A DNA stretch of 64,000 nt from Sphingosinicella sp041916975 (GTDB lineage: Bacteria; Pseudomonadota; Alphaproteobacteria; Sphingomonadales; Sphingomonadaceae), in NCBI RefSeq assembly GCF_041916975.1, contig NZ_JAYRYK010000001.1, forward strand, positions 3,410,001 to 3,474,000, read 5' to 3'. The position numbers and the translations under genes are program-made. Below, piece by piece: positions 42,049-52,213 of the stretch (its first letter is position 1; each line of letters opens with the position of its first letter). Below the pieces are notes generated by a model. It was given only the letters and a program-made list of their open reading frames with translations. It searched no databases and was not told the DNA's origin.

Positions 42049-43650
42049 TCACCCGTCTACGTAAGCGGGAGGGTCGATCGGCCCTAGCAGCCTTTCGATC
42101 GCCATGCCGAGCCCGAGCAGATGGAGGTCTGATCCAGATGGCGCCTCAAGCTGCAATCCCACGGGCAAGCCGTCTGCGAGACCCGAAGGAATGGTGATTC
42201 CGGTCGCGCCCAGGGCGGGGCCCCAGAAAATATTGCGGCAGAGTGTCCAGACCTGACTGAACGTTTTGCCTGCGATCACAATGGACTGCCCCTCCTTTTC
42301 GCCATCAGTGCGAAGCTCCGGAGCGGGGATCGTCACGGTCGGGGAGAGGATTGCCGTTACACCGTGTGTCACAAACAGATCGAGAAATCGGCGGCGTGCG
42401 CGTGTCAGGACATTGCGCCTCTCGTGCGCATCGAGAACCGGCAGATCGGGAAACGCATAAAGCCCTTCGCGACGTGACAGGACGTACGCCTCGCTGATTT
42501 TGGGAAGGTGTTCAGCCAACCATGCTTCAATGTCGGCTGCGGCGAAGGGCAGCGCGGCCATCATCCTGTCGTCGTAGAGCGTGCGAACGGCCTCGAAATC
42601 GATTTCCACGAGTGTCGCTCCCGCATCGCGCAGCAGTGCAAGAGCGGCTTGCATGCTGCGCGCGACCCCGGGATCAACGAACGCCTCGCTCCAGTAGGCT
42701 TCCGCAGGGACCGCAATGCGGGCACGGCGAAGGTCGACAGAAGGGGCTGTTTCCCCGGTGACGATGCTGTCCAGAAAGGCGAGGTCACTGACAGTCCGTG
42801 CCATCGGACCGAAGGTGTCCTGCAGCCCGGCGGGCGGGATGACAATTCCGTCATCGGGATATCGCTTGGGCCGATTCTCTCCGAGCGCGTTTTCGATCGT
42901 CCACGTGGATGGACGTAATCCCGAAACGCCGCAAAGTGCGGCAGGGAAGCGGATAGAGCCTGTCGTATCCTCTCCTATCGCGGCCGGTACGATACGCGCG
43001 CCGAGCGCCGACCCGTTGCCGCCGCTGGTGCCGCCGGTCATTCGTTTCATATCGTAGGGGTTGCGCGGCGCTCCGAACCACGGGTTCACGCTTGCAGCGC
43101 CGACGTCGAGCGTGAAACCGGCGACCATATCCGGCATATTGGTCTTGCCGAACACGATCGCGCCGGCCCCTTCGAGTGCATGAACGACCGAAGCGGAACG
43201 ATCGGGGACGTAGCCTTTGAGCGCGCCGTTGCCGCCTGTCGCCGGGTAGCCGGCAACGGCGATCTGGTCCTTTACGGCGAACGGCAGGCCCGCCGCCCGT
43301 CCTGGGACATCGCCGCGCTTTCGCGATCTGTCCACGGCATTTGCTGCTTCGAGCACCCGCTCGGGGATCAGGGTAATGAAGGCGTTGAGCGCCTTGTGCG
43401 CCTCGGCCTGCCGGAGAAGTACGGAAACATAGGTTTCCGCGCTCAAATCGCCTTTGCGAATGTGATCAACGGCGTCTCGGGCGCCGAGTTTGATGATTTC
43501 ATTGTTTGGCAGGTCTGGTGTCGCGCCGCACCCGGTCAGCAGGCCCGGCGCTGCTGCCGCGAGGGTCAGCGCTGTGATGCTTTCCCTGCGTGAACAGCTG
43601 AAGTCTGGAGTGTTGTTTTCCAAGACTTGCGGGTGCGGCGCGTTTTCCAT
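42049..43650 (-). CDS. amidase-signature hydrolase, predicted Tat-exported lipoprotein
   Basis: 533 residues. Leader SRRESITALTLAAAAPGLLTGC combines a twin-arginine motif with a lipobox (Cys41), so it is probably folded in the cytoplasm and anchored in the membrane facing the periplasm. Amidase-signature triad: Lys127 (FAVKDQ), the serine of GGTSGG (~209), and Ser232 in GEDTTGSIRFPA. Hydrolyses amide bonds in small peptides or amidated compounds. ATG overlaps the TonB receptor stop by one base (TGATG), indicating an operon receptor-amidase-S10. Confidence 0.88.
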   Translation of the reverse strand: MENAPHPQVLENNTPDFSCSRRESITALTLAAAAPGLLTGCGATPDLPNNEIIKLGARDAVDHIRKGDLSAETYVSVLLRQAEAHKALNAFITLIPERVLEAANAVDRSRKRGDVPGRAAGLPFAVKDQIAVAGYPATGGNGALKGYVPDRSASVVHALEGAGAIVFGKTNMPDMVAGFTLDVGAASVNPWFGAPRNPYDMKRMTGGTSGGNGSALGARIVPAAIGEDTTGSIRFPAALCGVSGLRPSTWTIENALGENRPKRYPDDGIVIPPAGLQDTFGPMARTVSDLAFLDSIVTGETAPSVDLRRARIAVPAEAYWSEAFVDPGVARSMQAALALLRDAGATLVEIDFEAVRTLYDDRMMAALPFAAADIEAWLAEHLPKISEAYVLSRREGLYAFPDLPVLDAHERRNVLTRARRRFLDLFVTHGVTAILSPTVTIPAPELRTDGEKEGQSIVIAGKTFSQVWTLCRNIFWGPALGATGITIPSGLADGLPVGLQLEAPSGSDLHLLGLGMAIERLLGPIDPPAYVDG

Positions 43651-45932
43651 CAGAATTGCGTCTTCATGCGGATCCCGAACGTTTGCGGGCGTGCGATTGT
43701 CACCGTATCCCCCGGCTGGGTGCTCGGGAAGGGATTATTGGCAATCGAGGTAACGACATAATCATCAGTCAGATTGCGTCCATAGATCGAAATGGACATG
43801 TCTTCAGTCTGCCAGGTAATGGCGGCATTGAAGACATGTGACGATGGATTTGTCCTGTATTCGGAGTCCGCGGGATTGAACCGTGTGCCCGTTGCGCTGC
43901 GGTAACTGAAGTCGCCCTGCAGAATGAGGCTTCCCGCATTCAGAGGAATTTCATACTCCGCACCGAGGGTAAGGAGATAGCGGGGGAAGTAAGGGACACG
44001 GTCTCCCTTGAGCGCATTGAGGTCGGGGAGTGGGTCGCGCGTCTTGGCATCGGTGTAGCTTCCGGTCGCAGAGAGCGTCAGATTTTCAAGAGGGCGAAAC
44101 CGTGACTCGAGCTCGAGTCCCTGACTGCGAACCTTTCCGGCATTCTGCGTGAAGTAATAGCCGCATTCGTCGAGATAATGCCGTGTCTGAACATTGTCCC
44201 AATTTGTTAGGAAGGCGGCCACGTTAAGCGTAACCTTTCGGTCGAGGAACTGTGCCTTCTCGCCGATGCTGTATGTCCACAGCTTATCGGGGTCGTAGTC
44301 GACCGGCGCACTCGTCAATCCGTCCGCTGCAAGAGCATCGCCGCAGAAGTCGAGCGGCACGACCTGATTGACGCCGCCGTATCTGAAACCTCGAGCAGCT
44401 TCCGCATACACCATCACATTGTCATCGACGCGATAGGTGACCGAGGCTTTCGGATTGACGCCATTCGCCTTGGATTTTCCAGTCAGAGTCAAGGGTTGGC
44501 CGGAGGCATCGACGCCGCCCAGGCCGGCACTGAACAGGGTGTACCGCTGTTTCCAGTCGAAATAGCGAAGGCCCGCGACGAGGTCCAGATTTGGCACGGG
44601 AGAGTAAGTGATTTCGCCGAACAGCGCGAGCTGCTTGGTTTTCGTAAATGTGTCGCTCCGGAAAAGCTGGTCCTGGCGCACTGCACCGAAATCCCGGGAA
44701 TCGATGCCTATGGCAGCGTCCATGCCCGACCAGTCGTTGGTTTGCTCATAGCCGCGCGTCTGTCTTTGATAGAAAGCGCCGATCTGCGCACGCAGCGGCC
44801 GGCTGGCATCAGTCGCCAAGCGCAGCTCCTGCGTAAAATCCTTGATCCTGTTATGATAGACGGCAGTCGCGGAGGGACTTGAGAAGCCGAGAAGGCCTTG
44901 AGTGTAATATTCCTGGGACTGGAAAATCTTGTAGGAACGGTCAATATAGCCGGTGGACGACAGAAGCGTCACACCTCCAAGATCAATCTGCGGGGCGAAA
45001 TTGATGATATGGAAACGATCTTCGACACCGACCTTGTCCTGGGCACCGTACTCATAGTCACCGAGTTCGGATAGCGTGGTGTTGTTGCCGCCGTTTTCGA
45101 GCGTTCCGTAGAGCCAGCTCAGATCCGCCGTGATCTTGCTGTCGCTGTATCGAAGCACCGACCGAACCTGCGTCATCTCCAGGTCATTGAAATTGTCTTC
45201 GCCGGCGACATTGTCGATATAGCCGCCATCCTTGCCGTGATAAGCTGTAACACGAAGGCCTAGACGATCTGTGGCGAGCGGCAGATTCATCATGCCCCGG
45301 ACGCTGTAGCTTTCCTCGCCGTGTTTCGTGGCGGCAAGGCTTCCTTCTGCCGAGGCTTCGAATTCCGTGAGGTTGGGTTTGCGCGTGATGTAACGCACGG
45401 TTCCCGCCATGGCGCCTGCGCCGAACAATGTCCCCTGAGGTCCGCGGAGAAACTCTACGCGTTCAAGATCGAAGACGCGAATGTCGGGTGTCGCGCCCTG
45501 AATGGAGATGGGAACATCATCGAGATACACGGATACCAGCGCCTGCTCGGCCGTGTCCGTCTGCTGAATGCCGGCGTTCGTATTGATGCCGCGGATGACG
45601 ATCTTGTTCTGTCCGCCACCCTCTTCCTGAACGAACACGCCGGGTACATTCCGGCTGATGTCGGCCAGGGTTTCATTGCCCTGGCGCTGCATGGCTTCGG
45701 GGTCCACAGCCGTAATCGAGAGCGGAATGTTCTGGATTGACTGTGCGCCGGATCGCGTTGCGGTGACAATGATCTCATCAGTGTTGAAGGCTGCTCCGCT
45801 TTCCGACGGTTCAAGGCTCTCGGCATCGGCGTGCGTTTGTGCACCGGCCGGTTCGCTGGCGCTTGCAAGCAATACCGCAAGGGCGAGAGGCGATGTTCTG
45901 CAAAACAGGTTACGCAGGCGTCCGCTGGTCAT
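43650..45932 (-). CDS. TonB-dependent outer membrane receptor (TBDT-2)
   Basis: 760-residue receptor: signal peptide ~1-31 (SASEPAGAQ), TonB box region DEIIVTATRSG, plug with NIPLSITAV and FLRGPQGTLFGAGAMAGTVRYITRKP, and a beta barrel ending TFGIRMKTQF with a terminal Phe. GGAGGGGG precedes ATG. Leads an operon with the amidase and S10-3, so the cargo is probably a peptide or amide. Upstream promoter overlaps the palindrome at 45971. Confidence 0.93.
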   Translation of the reverse strand: MTSGRLRNLFCRTSPLALAVLLASASEPAGAQTHADAESLEPSESGAAFNTDEIIVTATRSGAQSIQNIPLSITAVDPEAMQRQGNETLADISRNVPGVFVQEEGGGQNKIVIRGINTNAGIQQTDTAEQALVSVYLDDVPISIQGATPDIRVFDLERVEFLRGPQGTLFGAGAMAGTVRYITRKPNLTEFEASAEGSLAATKHGEESYSVRGMMNLPLATDRLGLRVTAYHGKDGGYIDNVAGEDNFNDLEMTQVRSVLRYSDSKITADLSWLYGTLENGGNNTTLSELGDYEYGAQDKVGVEDRFHIINFAPQIDLGGVTLLSSTGYIDRSYKIFQSQEYYTQGLLGFSSPSATAVYHNRIKDFTQELRLATDASRPLRAQIGAFYQRQTRGYEQTNDWSGMDAAIGIDSRDFGAVRQDQLFRSDTFTKTKQLALFGEITYSPVPNLDLVAGLRYFDWKQRYTLFSAGLGGVDASGQPLTLTGKSKANGVNPKASVTYRVDDNVMVYAEAARGFRYGGVNQVVPLDFCGDALAADGLTSAPVDYDPDKLWTYSIGEKAQFLDRKVTLNVAAFLTNWDNVQTRHYLDECGYYFTQNAGKVRSQGLELESRFRPLENLTLSATGSYTDAKTRDPLPDLNALKGDRVPYFPRYLLTLGAEYEIPLNAGSLILQGDFSYRSATGTRFNPADSEYRTNPSSHVFNAAITWQTEDMSISIYGRNLTDDYVVTSIANNPFPSTQPGDTVTIARPQTFGIRMKTQF

Positions 45933-46493
45933 GATACCCCCTCCGTTTACTTTGACAAAAAATTGTTATGTTCAACATTAAGTTGTCAAAAATGATGGGC
46001 TGTCAATACATAAATGTACGGACGTTCTCTCCGGACCGTCGCCGATGTCTCGGCCGGAGAGGGGCGGGTTGCGTTGTGGATGCGTCAAATTGAAGCTGTT
46101 GATTTTAAGTAATTTTTTCTGTTCGCTTCATCCCGAGCGGCGGAAGATCGGCCTGATGGAACCGCCTATGCCGATTGCGCAGCGCCGGATTGTCCTCACG
46201 AACTGTGTGTGCATCGCGCGTCAGAACGTTGCCGCTTCACAAGAGTCGCGGTCTGATCTTTCATCATTCATGATTGGCCGCAGCGCAGCCGCCAGCAGGC
46301 TGGCGCCGTGTCATTACAATTGGCCTCCACGTTATCGCGAAGGTCTTTTGTAGTCTCGCTGATGCCGGCGTTCTTACCTCAGGAAGAGCCGATATCGGTG
46401 GTCTTCAAGACCGAGCCATAGCCATCGTTCACGCAATATTGCTTGGAACTGTGCTGCCGTGTTTGGATGCGCACCGGTTCTTCAGGGTGGCCG
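45933..46493. other. 560-base intergenic region upstream of TBDT-2
   Basis: Holds the TBDT-2 promoter/operator near 45945-46005 and an 8-bp inverted repeat CTCTCCGG/CCGGAGAG (46027-46034 and 46054-46061) without a T-run. No supportable gene; the plus-strand frame at 46045-46353 lacks a ribosome site and recognisable motifs. Confidence 0.45.
45971..45987. promoter_or_regulatory. TTCAACAT-type operator copy 1 (TBDT-2 promoter)
   Basis: TTCAACAT-T-AAGTTGTC; left half perfect, right half 5 of 8. On the minus strand TTGACA (45983-45988) and an AACAAT-like -10 with 16-base spacing enclose the palindrome, so a bound protein would block the polymerase. A second TTGACA lies ~23 bases further upstream. 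Confidence 0.5.
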
Positions 46494-47630
46494 CTAATTT
46501 TTCCAGACATCCTTGGCAAAACGCAGGAAGTTGCCGCCCATGACTTTCTCCACCTGCGTCGCCGTATGGCCGCGGGCAAGGAGCTTGCGAGACAAGACCC
46601 TGAATTGCTGTGGTCCGGTGAGATCGGTCGCATAGGGAAGCAGGGCCGGGTCTTCGCCGGGTGCGGAAATGCCTTTCGCCCGCCGCTCGGTCACGGTTTC
46701 CGCATAGGTCTTCCGGACAGTGGCCATATCGCCCAGATCCGCGAGGCCGTGATCGGTGCCAATTCCCACGTGATCTTCACCGCACACTTTGATGGCATGG
46801 TTGATATGGGCGACCACGTCATCCGAATTGAATGCCCTGCCGGGTGCGAGAAACGGCATGAAATAAATGCCCACATAGCCGCCTTTTTCCGCGACGGCGC
46901 GCAATTCTTCGTCCGTCTTGTTCCGCGGTACCGAAGCGAGGGCCGCGCATCCCGTATGCGTGATCGCAATCGGGTCCTTCGACGCGGAGGCCGCATCAAG
47001 ACACGTTTGGCGTCCGCTGTGCGACAGGTCGACGATGAGATGTCTGGCGTTCAGTTGTTTCACGACTTCATGCCCGAAGGGCGTGAGGCCAGGGTCGCCT
47101 TGAGCCAAAGAACCGCCGCCGAGCTGGTTGAGCGTATTGTAGGTGAGCTGAACGATCCTCACGCCCATATCCGCAAACCGATCAACATTATCGATGTCGT
47201 TTTCGATCATCGCCGCGTTCTGGAAGCCGTAAATGATTCCGATCTTGTTGTCGGCCTTGGCGCGGTGGATATCCGCGGTGCTCAAAACCTTGAGAAGATC
47301 CTTCGCATGGCGTTGAATGACGCCGTCGGAGTCTCGAACGGACTGCGCCGCGTCTGAAAACCTGTCTGCGACCGAGATGGTGAGGTTGAGCGCGGTGACA
47401 CCGGAAGCGCGGCCATCGGCGAGTAGGCGCTTTGTCGTGAGCAGGAGCGGGGTGCTGGGTTCGATCTGTGGCCGACTGCCATAGCCGTCATGTAGAAAGC
47501 CGAGCGTGTTGATCACGATACGGCCGGCAAGGGGGTCCGCTTCGCCCTGGGCGCGGACGCTTCGGCCGACCACCAGGCTTGCCGCCGTGGCAGACGCCAA
47601 ACATATGAATTCGCGCCGATCCACAGTCAT
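46494..47630 (-). CDS. Tat-exported M19 (renal-dipeptidase-type) dipeptidase
   Basis: 378-residue M19 zinc dipeptidase. Twin-arginine leader DRREFICLASATAASLVVGRSVRAQ. Family segments: DLSHSG, THTGC and GIGTDHG, and C-terminal MGGNFLRF. The N-terminal DxHxD zinc motif seen in most M19 enzymes appears as NTLGFLHDGYG, so metal binding there is altered or shifted. M19 enzymes cleave dipeptides, including ones with a D residue at the C-terminal side. Divergent from S10-4; a perfect palindrome lies between them. Confidence 0.85.
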   Translation of the reverse strand: MTVDRREFICLASATAASLVVGRSVRAQGEADPLAGRIVINTLGFLHDGYGSRPQIEPSTPLLLTTKRLLADGRASGVTALNLTISVADRFSDAAQSVRDSDGVIQRHAKDLLKVLSTADIHRAKADNKIGIIYGFQNAAMIENDIDNVDRFADMGVRIVQLTYNTLNQLGGGSLAQGDPGLTPFGHEVVKQLNARHLIVDLSHSGRQTCLDAASASKDPIAITHTGCAALASVPRNKTDEELRAVAEKGGYVGIYFMPFLAPGRAFNSDDVVAHINHAIKVCGEDHVGIGTDHGLADLGDMATVRKTYAETVTERRAKGISAPGEDPALLPYATDLTGPQQFRVLSRKLLARGHTATQVEKVMGGNFLRFAKDVWKN

Positions 47631-47672
47631 GGCCTTCTCACTTCCGTCTCGCCGATTACCGATTCAAGCACT

Positions 47673-47689
47673 TTCAACATTATGTTGAA
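47673..47689. promoter_or_regulatory. TTCAACAT-type operator copy 2 (dipeptidase / S10-4)
   Basis: TTCAACAT-T-ATGTTGAA, perfect 8-1-8 palindrome in the 117-base region between the divergent M19 and S10-4 genes. Confidence 0.65.
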
Positions 47690-47747
47690 TGTGGCAATGA
47701 TTTTTTAGTTTCAGACGGGCGCGCACGTTCCTGCGTTGGAGGGGTAA

Positions 47748-49214
47748 ATGAATTTTCGGTGTTTTCTCCTGGCAATGGCGGCGACGATCGCGGGCAGCGC
47801 TTTCGACGGGGCCTACGCCGACCAGGCACAGCCCACCGCAATTCGATCGGTCCGCGTCGACGACGGGGTGGTCGACTACAAGGTGGGTTGGTCGGAAACG
47901 GTGCTCAAAAGCGCGGATGGCATTCCGGATGCGACCATTTCTGCCACCAGCTACGTTCGCGAGGGTGCTGTTCTTCGCACGCGCCCGGTGGTTTTTGCCT
48001 TCAATGGCGGGCCGGGCGCCGCGAGCGGCCCGCTTCACTTCGGTCTGCTCGGACCGCGCCGGCGCGTGGAAGCCAGGGGGGAGCCGGCACGCTTTGCTGA
48101 CAACCCCGAGACGCTGCTCGATGTCGCCGACCTGGTACTTATCGATCCGGTGGGGACCGGGTTCAGCCGCGAACTGCGTCCCGGCGGTGCACAAGCCTAT
48201 TGGAGCGTGAAAGGCGATGCGCAAGCGACGGTTGCGCTGATCAGGGAATGGCTTCGCGTCAACGGTCGTGAGGCGTCCCCGATCTTCATTGTGGGCGAAA
48301 GCTATGGCGGCTTTCGAGCGGCAACACTTGTGCAGCACATAACCGATCTCAATGTTGCCGGAATCGTGCTTGTCTCACCCGGCCTCGTGCTTTCGGTCGA
48401 TCCCGACCAGAATGCCATTTTCGAATTTCCATCCATGGCCGCAGCCGCATTCGCGCACGGGCGTGCCGGAAGCGGGAAAGACGACGTGGCAAAGCTGTTC
48501 GAAGAGGCGCGTCAGTTTGCGCAGACCGAATATGCAGCCGCCCTGCAACGCGGCAATAGCTTGCCCAAGGCCGATAAAATTGCCGTCGCCAGGCGCATGT
48601 CGGCAATGATCGGAATTCCCGAGGATATCATCGCGGAAGCGAACCTCCGCTTGTCCAGCCAGGATTTTCTCGAGAAGCTGCTTCCGGGTCAGGTGGTTGG
48701 CAGGATCGATACGCGCGTGGCGGCGCCCGCACCGAAAGCTGTTCTTGTCCCGGGCCGCGACAAGGCGGCCGATGACCCCGCCCTGGGTATGGGAAAATCG
48801 AATGTCATCGTAAACGCGGGAACCGGCGACTATTTGCGGGAGATCGGCGTCGATACGGACCGCGCCTATATTGGCCTGTCCCTGGATGTGAATTTTGCTT
48901 GGAACTGGAACTCCGGATCCCCGAAGATCCAGGACAATTCCGGGATTACCGCACTGCCGGGGTTGGAAGCGCTTCATCGTGCGAAGCCGGGGGTGCCGGT
49001 GATGCTGGTCAGCGGCTATTATGATCTGGCGACGCCGCTTCTCGCTCAGCGGTATGCGCTTGAGCACTCGGCGATCTCACCATCCCGAATTCAAAGCCTG
49101 TTCTTCGCGTCCGGTCATACGGTTTTCAATGACGATCCCGCGCGGATTGAATTGTCCCGTCAACTCCGGCGGTTCGTGACAAGTGCGGCGGATGCGGTGC
49201 GAATCCGCAACTGA
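47748..49214 (+). CDS. secreted S10 serine carboxypeptidase family protein (S10-4)
   Basis: 488 residues, signal peptide ~1-24 (AFDGAYADQ). FNGGPG (85-90), Ser185 in GESYGG, Asp in SGYYDLATP, His in ASGHTVF: triad complete. GGAGGGG before ATG. Closest to S10-3 at 40348 (shared SNIMADTLTGDYLRSLG / SNVIVNAGTGDYLREIG stretch). Shares its control region with the M19 dipeptidase, so carboxypeptidase and dipeptidase would be made together: first shortening peptides, then splitting the resulting dipeptides. Confidence 0.88.
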   Translation: MNFRCFLLAMAATIAGSAFDGAYADQAQPTAIRSVRVDDGVVDYKVGWSETVLKSADGIPDATISATSYVREGAVLRTRPVVFAFNGGPGAASGPLHFGLLGPRRRVEARGEPARFADNPETLLDVADLVLIDPVGTGFSRELRPGGAQAYWSVKGDAQATVALIREWLRVNGREASPIFIVGESYGGFRAATLVQHITDLNVAGIVLVSPGLVLSVDPDQNAIFEFPSMAAAAFAHGRAGSGKDDVAKLFEEARQFAQTEYAAALQRGNSLPKADKIAVARRMSAMIGIPEDIIAEANLRLSSQDFLEKLLPGQVVGRIDTRVAAPAPKAVLVPGRDKAADDPALGMGKSNVIVNAGTGDYLREIGVDTDRAYIGLSLDVNFAWNWNSGSPKIQDNSGITALPGLEALHRAKPGVPVMLVSGYYDLATPLLAQRYALEHSAISPSRIQSLFFASGHTVFNDDPARIELSRQLRRFVTSAADAVRIRN

Positions 49215-49349
49215 TAACGAACGGCAGTGCCTGTTCGTGTGCGGAGCCGAGGCGGCCAGGCATCCGCGCGCGGCATCGTCGGCATGGAAAGGCATGCACA
49301 GCCTGACGGAGGTTCCGTTATCGGTGCATGCCGCCTGCACGCGCTGAGG

Positions 49350-50864
49350 TTATTCGCGCCTTAGGAACTTGCGCATTGCATCGAGAACTTCGCGATGCGG
49401 CAGCAGGGTGTGGCCACCGTCATAAAGCGACATGGCGACGCGGTTCCAGGGCAGGTCGGATTGCGAAAGCGTGTATTCCGTGCTTCCGATGGTTGTCAGC
49501 GTGTCGTGGCGGCCTTGCGTTACGAGCAATCGCAGATCGGGATTGCTGCGCATAAGATCGGCAAGCGTCACATCCAGGGAGGCTGCGCCTGTCGGTTGGA
49601 AATTCCATGCGTAATAGGTGGCATCGGCATCCGGTATCAGCATTGCGTATGTCCCGACACCGGACACGGTCAGCTCGTCGCGCATATAGCGATTCATCGC
49701 GGTTCCGATGCCGGCAAACATCTGGTTGTAGTCGGGTTCGCTCTCAGATTTCGGAAGGGTTTGACGTCCATCGTTGCCGTCGAGGACGAGATTCCGATCT
49801 TTCAATAGCTCGGCATTGAAATTGTTCACGACGATTGTGTTGTTCTCCCGGAAATATGTCTCGGGAATTCCGATAAGCGGTGGAAGTGCGCTGGCGATCT
49901 TCTCGCGGGTCGAAGGATCAAGCCTGTACCCCTGCGCCAACGCCGGAAGATATTCCTCATATGCGAAGCGCCGGGCGCGTTCTACGGCTTCCTCCCAGCT
50001 TTGGGACTTGTTGTCGATCTTGCCATGGTAGTGAGCAAGCGATGCCATCATCGGCAGACGCATCGCGATCCATGCCGGATTTCTGACCCGGCCCATCTGG
50101 CCGTGCGTAATGGCCTGACCGTTGAGGATGATTCCGTCGACACGGACTGCAGGCTGCATTCGGGTAAGGTCTCGACCGAGCGCGACGGCGCGCAGTGAGC
50201 CATAACTTTCGCCCCAAATGTATATGGGTGAGCCCGTACGTCGGTTGCGGTCGAGCCAATGGCGTATGAGCACGGCGACCAGTTCTGAATCGCCGTCGAT
50301 CGAGTTGAGGTCGGCTGAGGCATCGGAGAGGGCTTTGCTGAAGCCGGTGCCCGGCGGATCGATAAAAACAAGATCCGCAACGTCGAGAAGCGAGTCTTGA
50401 TTATCCATCAGTCGCGCGCCTGTGTCGGCGAGGCCCTTGTTCGAGAGGTCCGCAAGTCGGCGGGGGCCGAGCGCCATCAAATGCACGAAGGCGGAAGCCG
50501 CACCGGGGCCGCCGTTGAAAACGAACATGACGGGCCGCGGCTTCGAATCGCGTCCCGCGACGGCCTGGTAGGTTGTGGTGAACAGGCTTGCGACCGGGGC
50601 ACCGTTCGCAGCGTGCACCCTGGTCTCAGCGACCTCCGCCCGGTACTTCACGCGTTTGCCGTTGAATGTGCCGACATGCTGCGAGACGAAGGCATCATCG
50701 CCCGTCTCAGCGTAAAGCGAGAGCGGGCGAAGGGGAGGCGGCGGCCCCACCTGCGCTTCGAGCGAGGTCGAGGCGCTTGCGGCAAGCAACACCACAAGAC
50801 CGCGAAGAGCATGACGAAGACGGATGTTGCGTATCATTCTCTCGACTTTCCGCATTTGCGTCAC
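49350..50864 (-). CDS. secreted S10 serine carboxypeptidase family protein (S10-5)
   Basis: Up to 504 residues. Signal peptide LRHALRGLVVLLAASASTSLEAQ; FNGGPG (~116-121), Ser220 in GESYGS, Asp in QGRHDTLT, His in DGGHTLL. Most like S10-1. Start options: GTG 50864 (overlaps the CapA-like stop, GTGA), ATG 50855 or ATG 50837. The overlap points to translational coupling with the CapA-like gene upstream, itself 3 bases after an S10 fragment, so 52831-49350 is one operon. Confidence 0.87.
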   Translation of the reverse strand: MTQMRKVERMIRNIRLRHALRGLVVLLAASASTSLEAQVGPPPPLRPLSLYAETGDDAFVSQHVGTFNGKRVKYRAEVAETRVHAANGAPVASLFTTTYQAVAGRDSKPRPVMFVFNGGPGAASAFVHLMALGPRRLADLSNKGLADTGARLMDNQDSLLDVADLVFIDPPGTGFSKALSDASADLNSIDGDSELVAVLIRHWLDRNRRTGSPIYIWGESYGSLRAVALGRDLTRMQPAVRVDGIILNGQAITHGQMGRVRNPAWIAMRLPMMASLAHYHGKIDNKSQSWEEAVERARRFAYEEYLPALAQGYRLDPSTREKIASALPPLIGIPETYFRENNTIVVNNFNAELLKDRNLVLDGNDGRQTLPKSESEPDYNQMFAGIGTAMNRYMRDELTVSGVGTYAMLIPDADATYYAWNFQPTGAASLDVTLADLMRSNPDLRLLVTQGRHDTLTTIGSTEYTLSQSDLPWNRVAMSLYDGGHTLLPHREVLDAMRKFLRRE

Positions 50865-52210
50865 AGGCGAATAAAGCCGATGTCGCCGTGGACCTGTATG
50901 TTTGTTCCGAAGTCACGGGAACGATCCCGGATCGCGCGCAAAATTCGCTGTGCCTCGGCGCCTTGCGCAAGGCGCGGCAAACCGCGCCCATCGCCGTCCC
51001 GAGGATCGAGGAGAAGGGGATAAATCTTGATTTCCTTCACTTGTCCGCCAACATAGCTGCTGACGGCGGCGGCACCGTCGTACCAGCTGTCCGGTAGCTC
51101 GACGACCTGCTTGTTCGGACCATCACTTGCGATCGTCAACGTTTTCGGAAGATCGAAGAACAGGCTCGCAAGTCCATAGAAAATCGGCCTTCCCTTGTAG
51201 ATTTCGATTCCCTGGACGGCGTGCGGCCCATGACGAACGACGGCATCGGCGCCGGCATCAATGGCCGCGCGAAACAGCGGCTGAAGGAAGTCCGCAGGCG
51301 CGGGATCCTCATACCCGCCGGAAAGCGTTTCATGCGCATGGATCGAAAACACGACGAAGCCGGCCTCGTCTCGTGCGGCGCCGACGGACTTCAACAATGC
51401 ATCCTGGTCGACTTTGCTGACTTCGTAGGTCAGCCCCTCTTTCCCCGCGAGGCGAAACGTCCGTTCATCCAAATGAATGTCCGGTGTGCCCTTTACGGGA
51501 AGTTCGTAGCCCTGCCAGCCTGCATTGACGGCGAGGCGTCTCAGCGCTTCGTATTCATCCTTCTTCACAAGCCTGACCTGCTGCACGTGCAGCGGATTGA
51601 GCCCGGCACGTGCCGCCGCGCCGCGCGCCGGCGCGCCGGCGGGTGACATGCCTGTAAACGTCGATGCTGTGGCGATCAGCGCGACGCGTCCCTTCGATGT
51701 CGAGAGAAATCCGGGTGCACGTGCCTTCTCCAACGATCCGCCGGTGCCCGCGTGGGTGAGGCCGATGGCATCGAGCGCCTCGTCGGATGCGATCATCCCC
51801 TCGACACCCCAATCCGTTGCATGATTGTTGGCCCGGGAAATGAGATTCAGGCCAATTTCCCGGAACTTGCGGAAGACCTCAAGGCTGTGAATCGGGTAGC
51901 CTCCGCCGTTTTCTGCGGCGAGGCTCCCCCGGAAATTGCCGACATCGAAAACATTGCCTTCGTGATTGGCAAAGGCTGCATCGCTTGTTCGGATCAGGGA
52001 GAAAACGCGCGCGACCTGGGCGTCGACGTCCGGCATGGTGCTGCCGTAGGGGCCGAGCAAATCGCCGGCTGCAAAAAAGGTGAAGCCGTCCGCGACGGGG
52101 CCAGGTCGCGTTTCCGATTGAGATGATGAGGGTGAAGCGGCATCGGCGGGCGCGGATGCCGCGCTCGCCATAAGCATAAGAAGCGCAAGCGCGCTGTTTC
52201 GAACTGCCAT
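50861..52210 (-). CDS. CapA-type (poly-gamma-glutamate synthesis) metallophosphatase-like protein
   Basis: 449 residues with signal peptide (LALLMLMASAASAPADA). The PGA_cap fold is shown by AAGDLLGPYGS near the N terminus, FANHEGNVFD, ANNHATDWGVEGM, IHAHETLSGG and RHGPHAVQGIEIYKGRPIFYGLASL. Although named after capsule synthesis, members act on or near glutamyl polymers; in a cluster of peptidases it may be hydrolytic. The ribosome site GGAGGA lies within the end of the S10 fragment gene. Biochemical role uncertain. Confidence 0.85.
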   Translation of the reverse strand: MAVRNSALALLMLMASAASAPADAASPSSSQSETRPGPVADGFTFFAAGDLLGPYGSTMPDVDAQVARVFSLIRTSDAAFANHEGNVFDVGNFRGSLAAENGGGYPIHSLEVFRKFREIGLNLISRANNHATDWGVEGMIASDEALDAIGLTHAGTGGSLEKARAPGFLSTSKGRVALIATASTFTGMSPAGAPARGAAARAGLNPLHVQQVRLVKKDEYEALRRLAVNAGWQGYELPVKGTPDIHLDERTFRLAGKEGLTYEVSKVDQDALLKSVGAARDEAGFVVFSIHAHETLSGGYEDPAPADFLQPLFRAAIDAGADAVVRHGPHAVQGIEIYKGRPIFYGLASLFFDLPKTLTIASDGPNKQVVELPDSWYDGAAAVSSYVGGQVKEIKIYPLLLDPRDGDGRGLPRLAQGAEAQRILRAIRDRSRDFGTNIQVHGDIGFIRL

Positions 52211-52213
52211 TTT

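Noticed and set aside
46027..46061. 8-bp inverted repeat CTCTCCGG/CCGGAGAG
   Set aside because: 19-base loop and no T-run; a single occurrence, so neither terminator nor operator can be supported.
46045..46353. 102-codon plus-strand frame upstream of TBDT-2
   Set aside because: No ribosome site or family resemblance; composition like non-coding sequence.
49225..49250. Imperfect hairpin ACGAAC...GTTCGT between S10-4 and S10-5
   Set aside because: No T-run follows in either direction, so not called a terminator.
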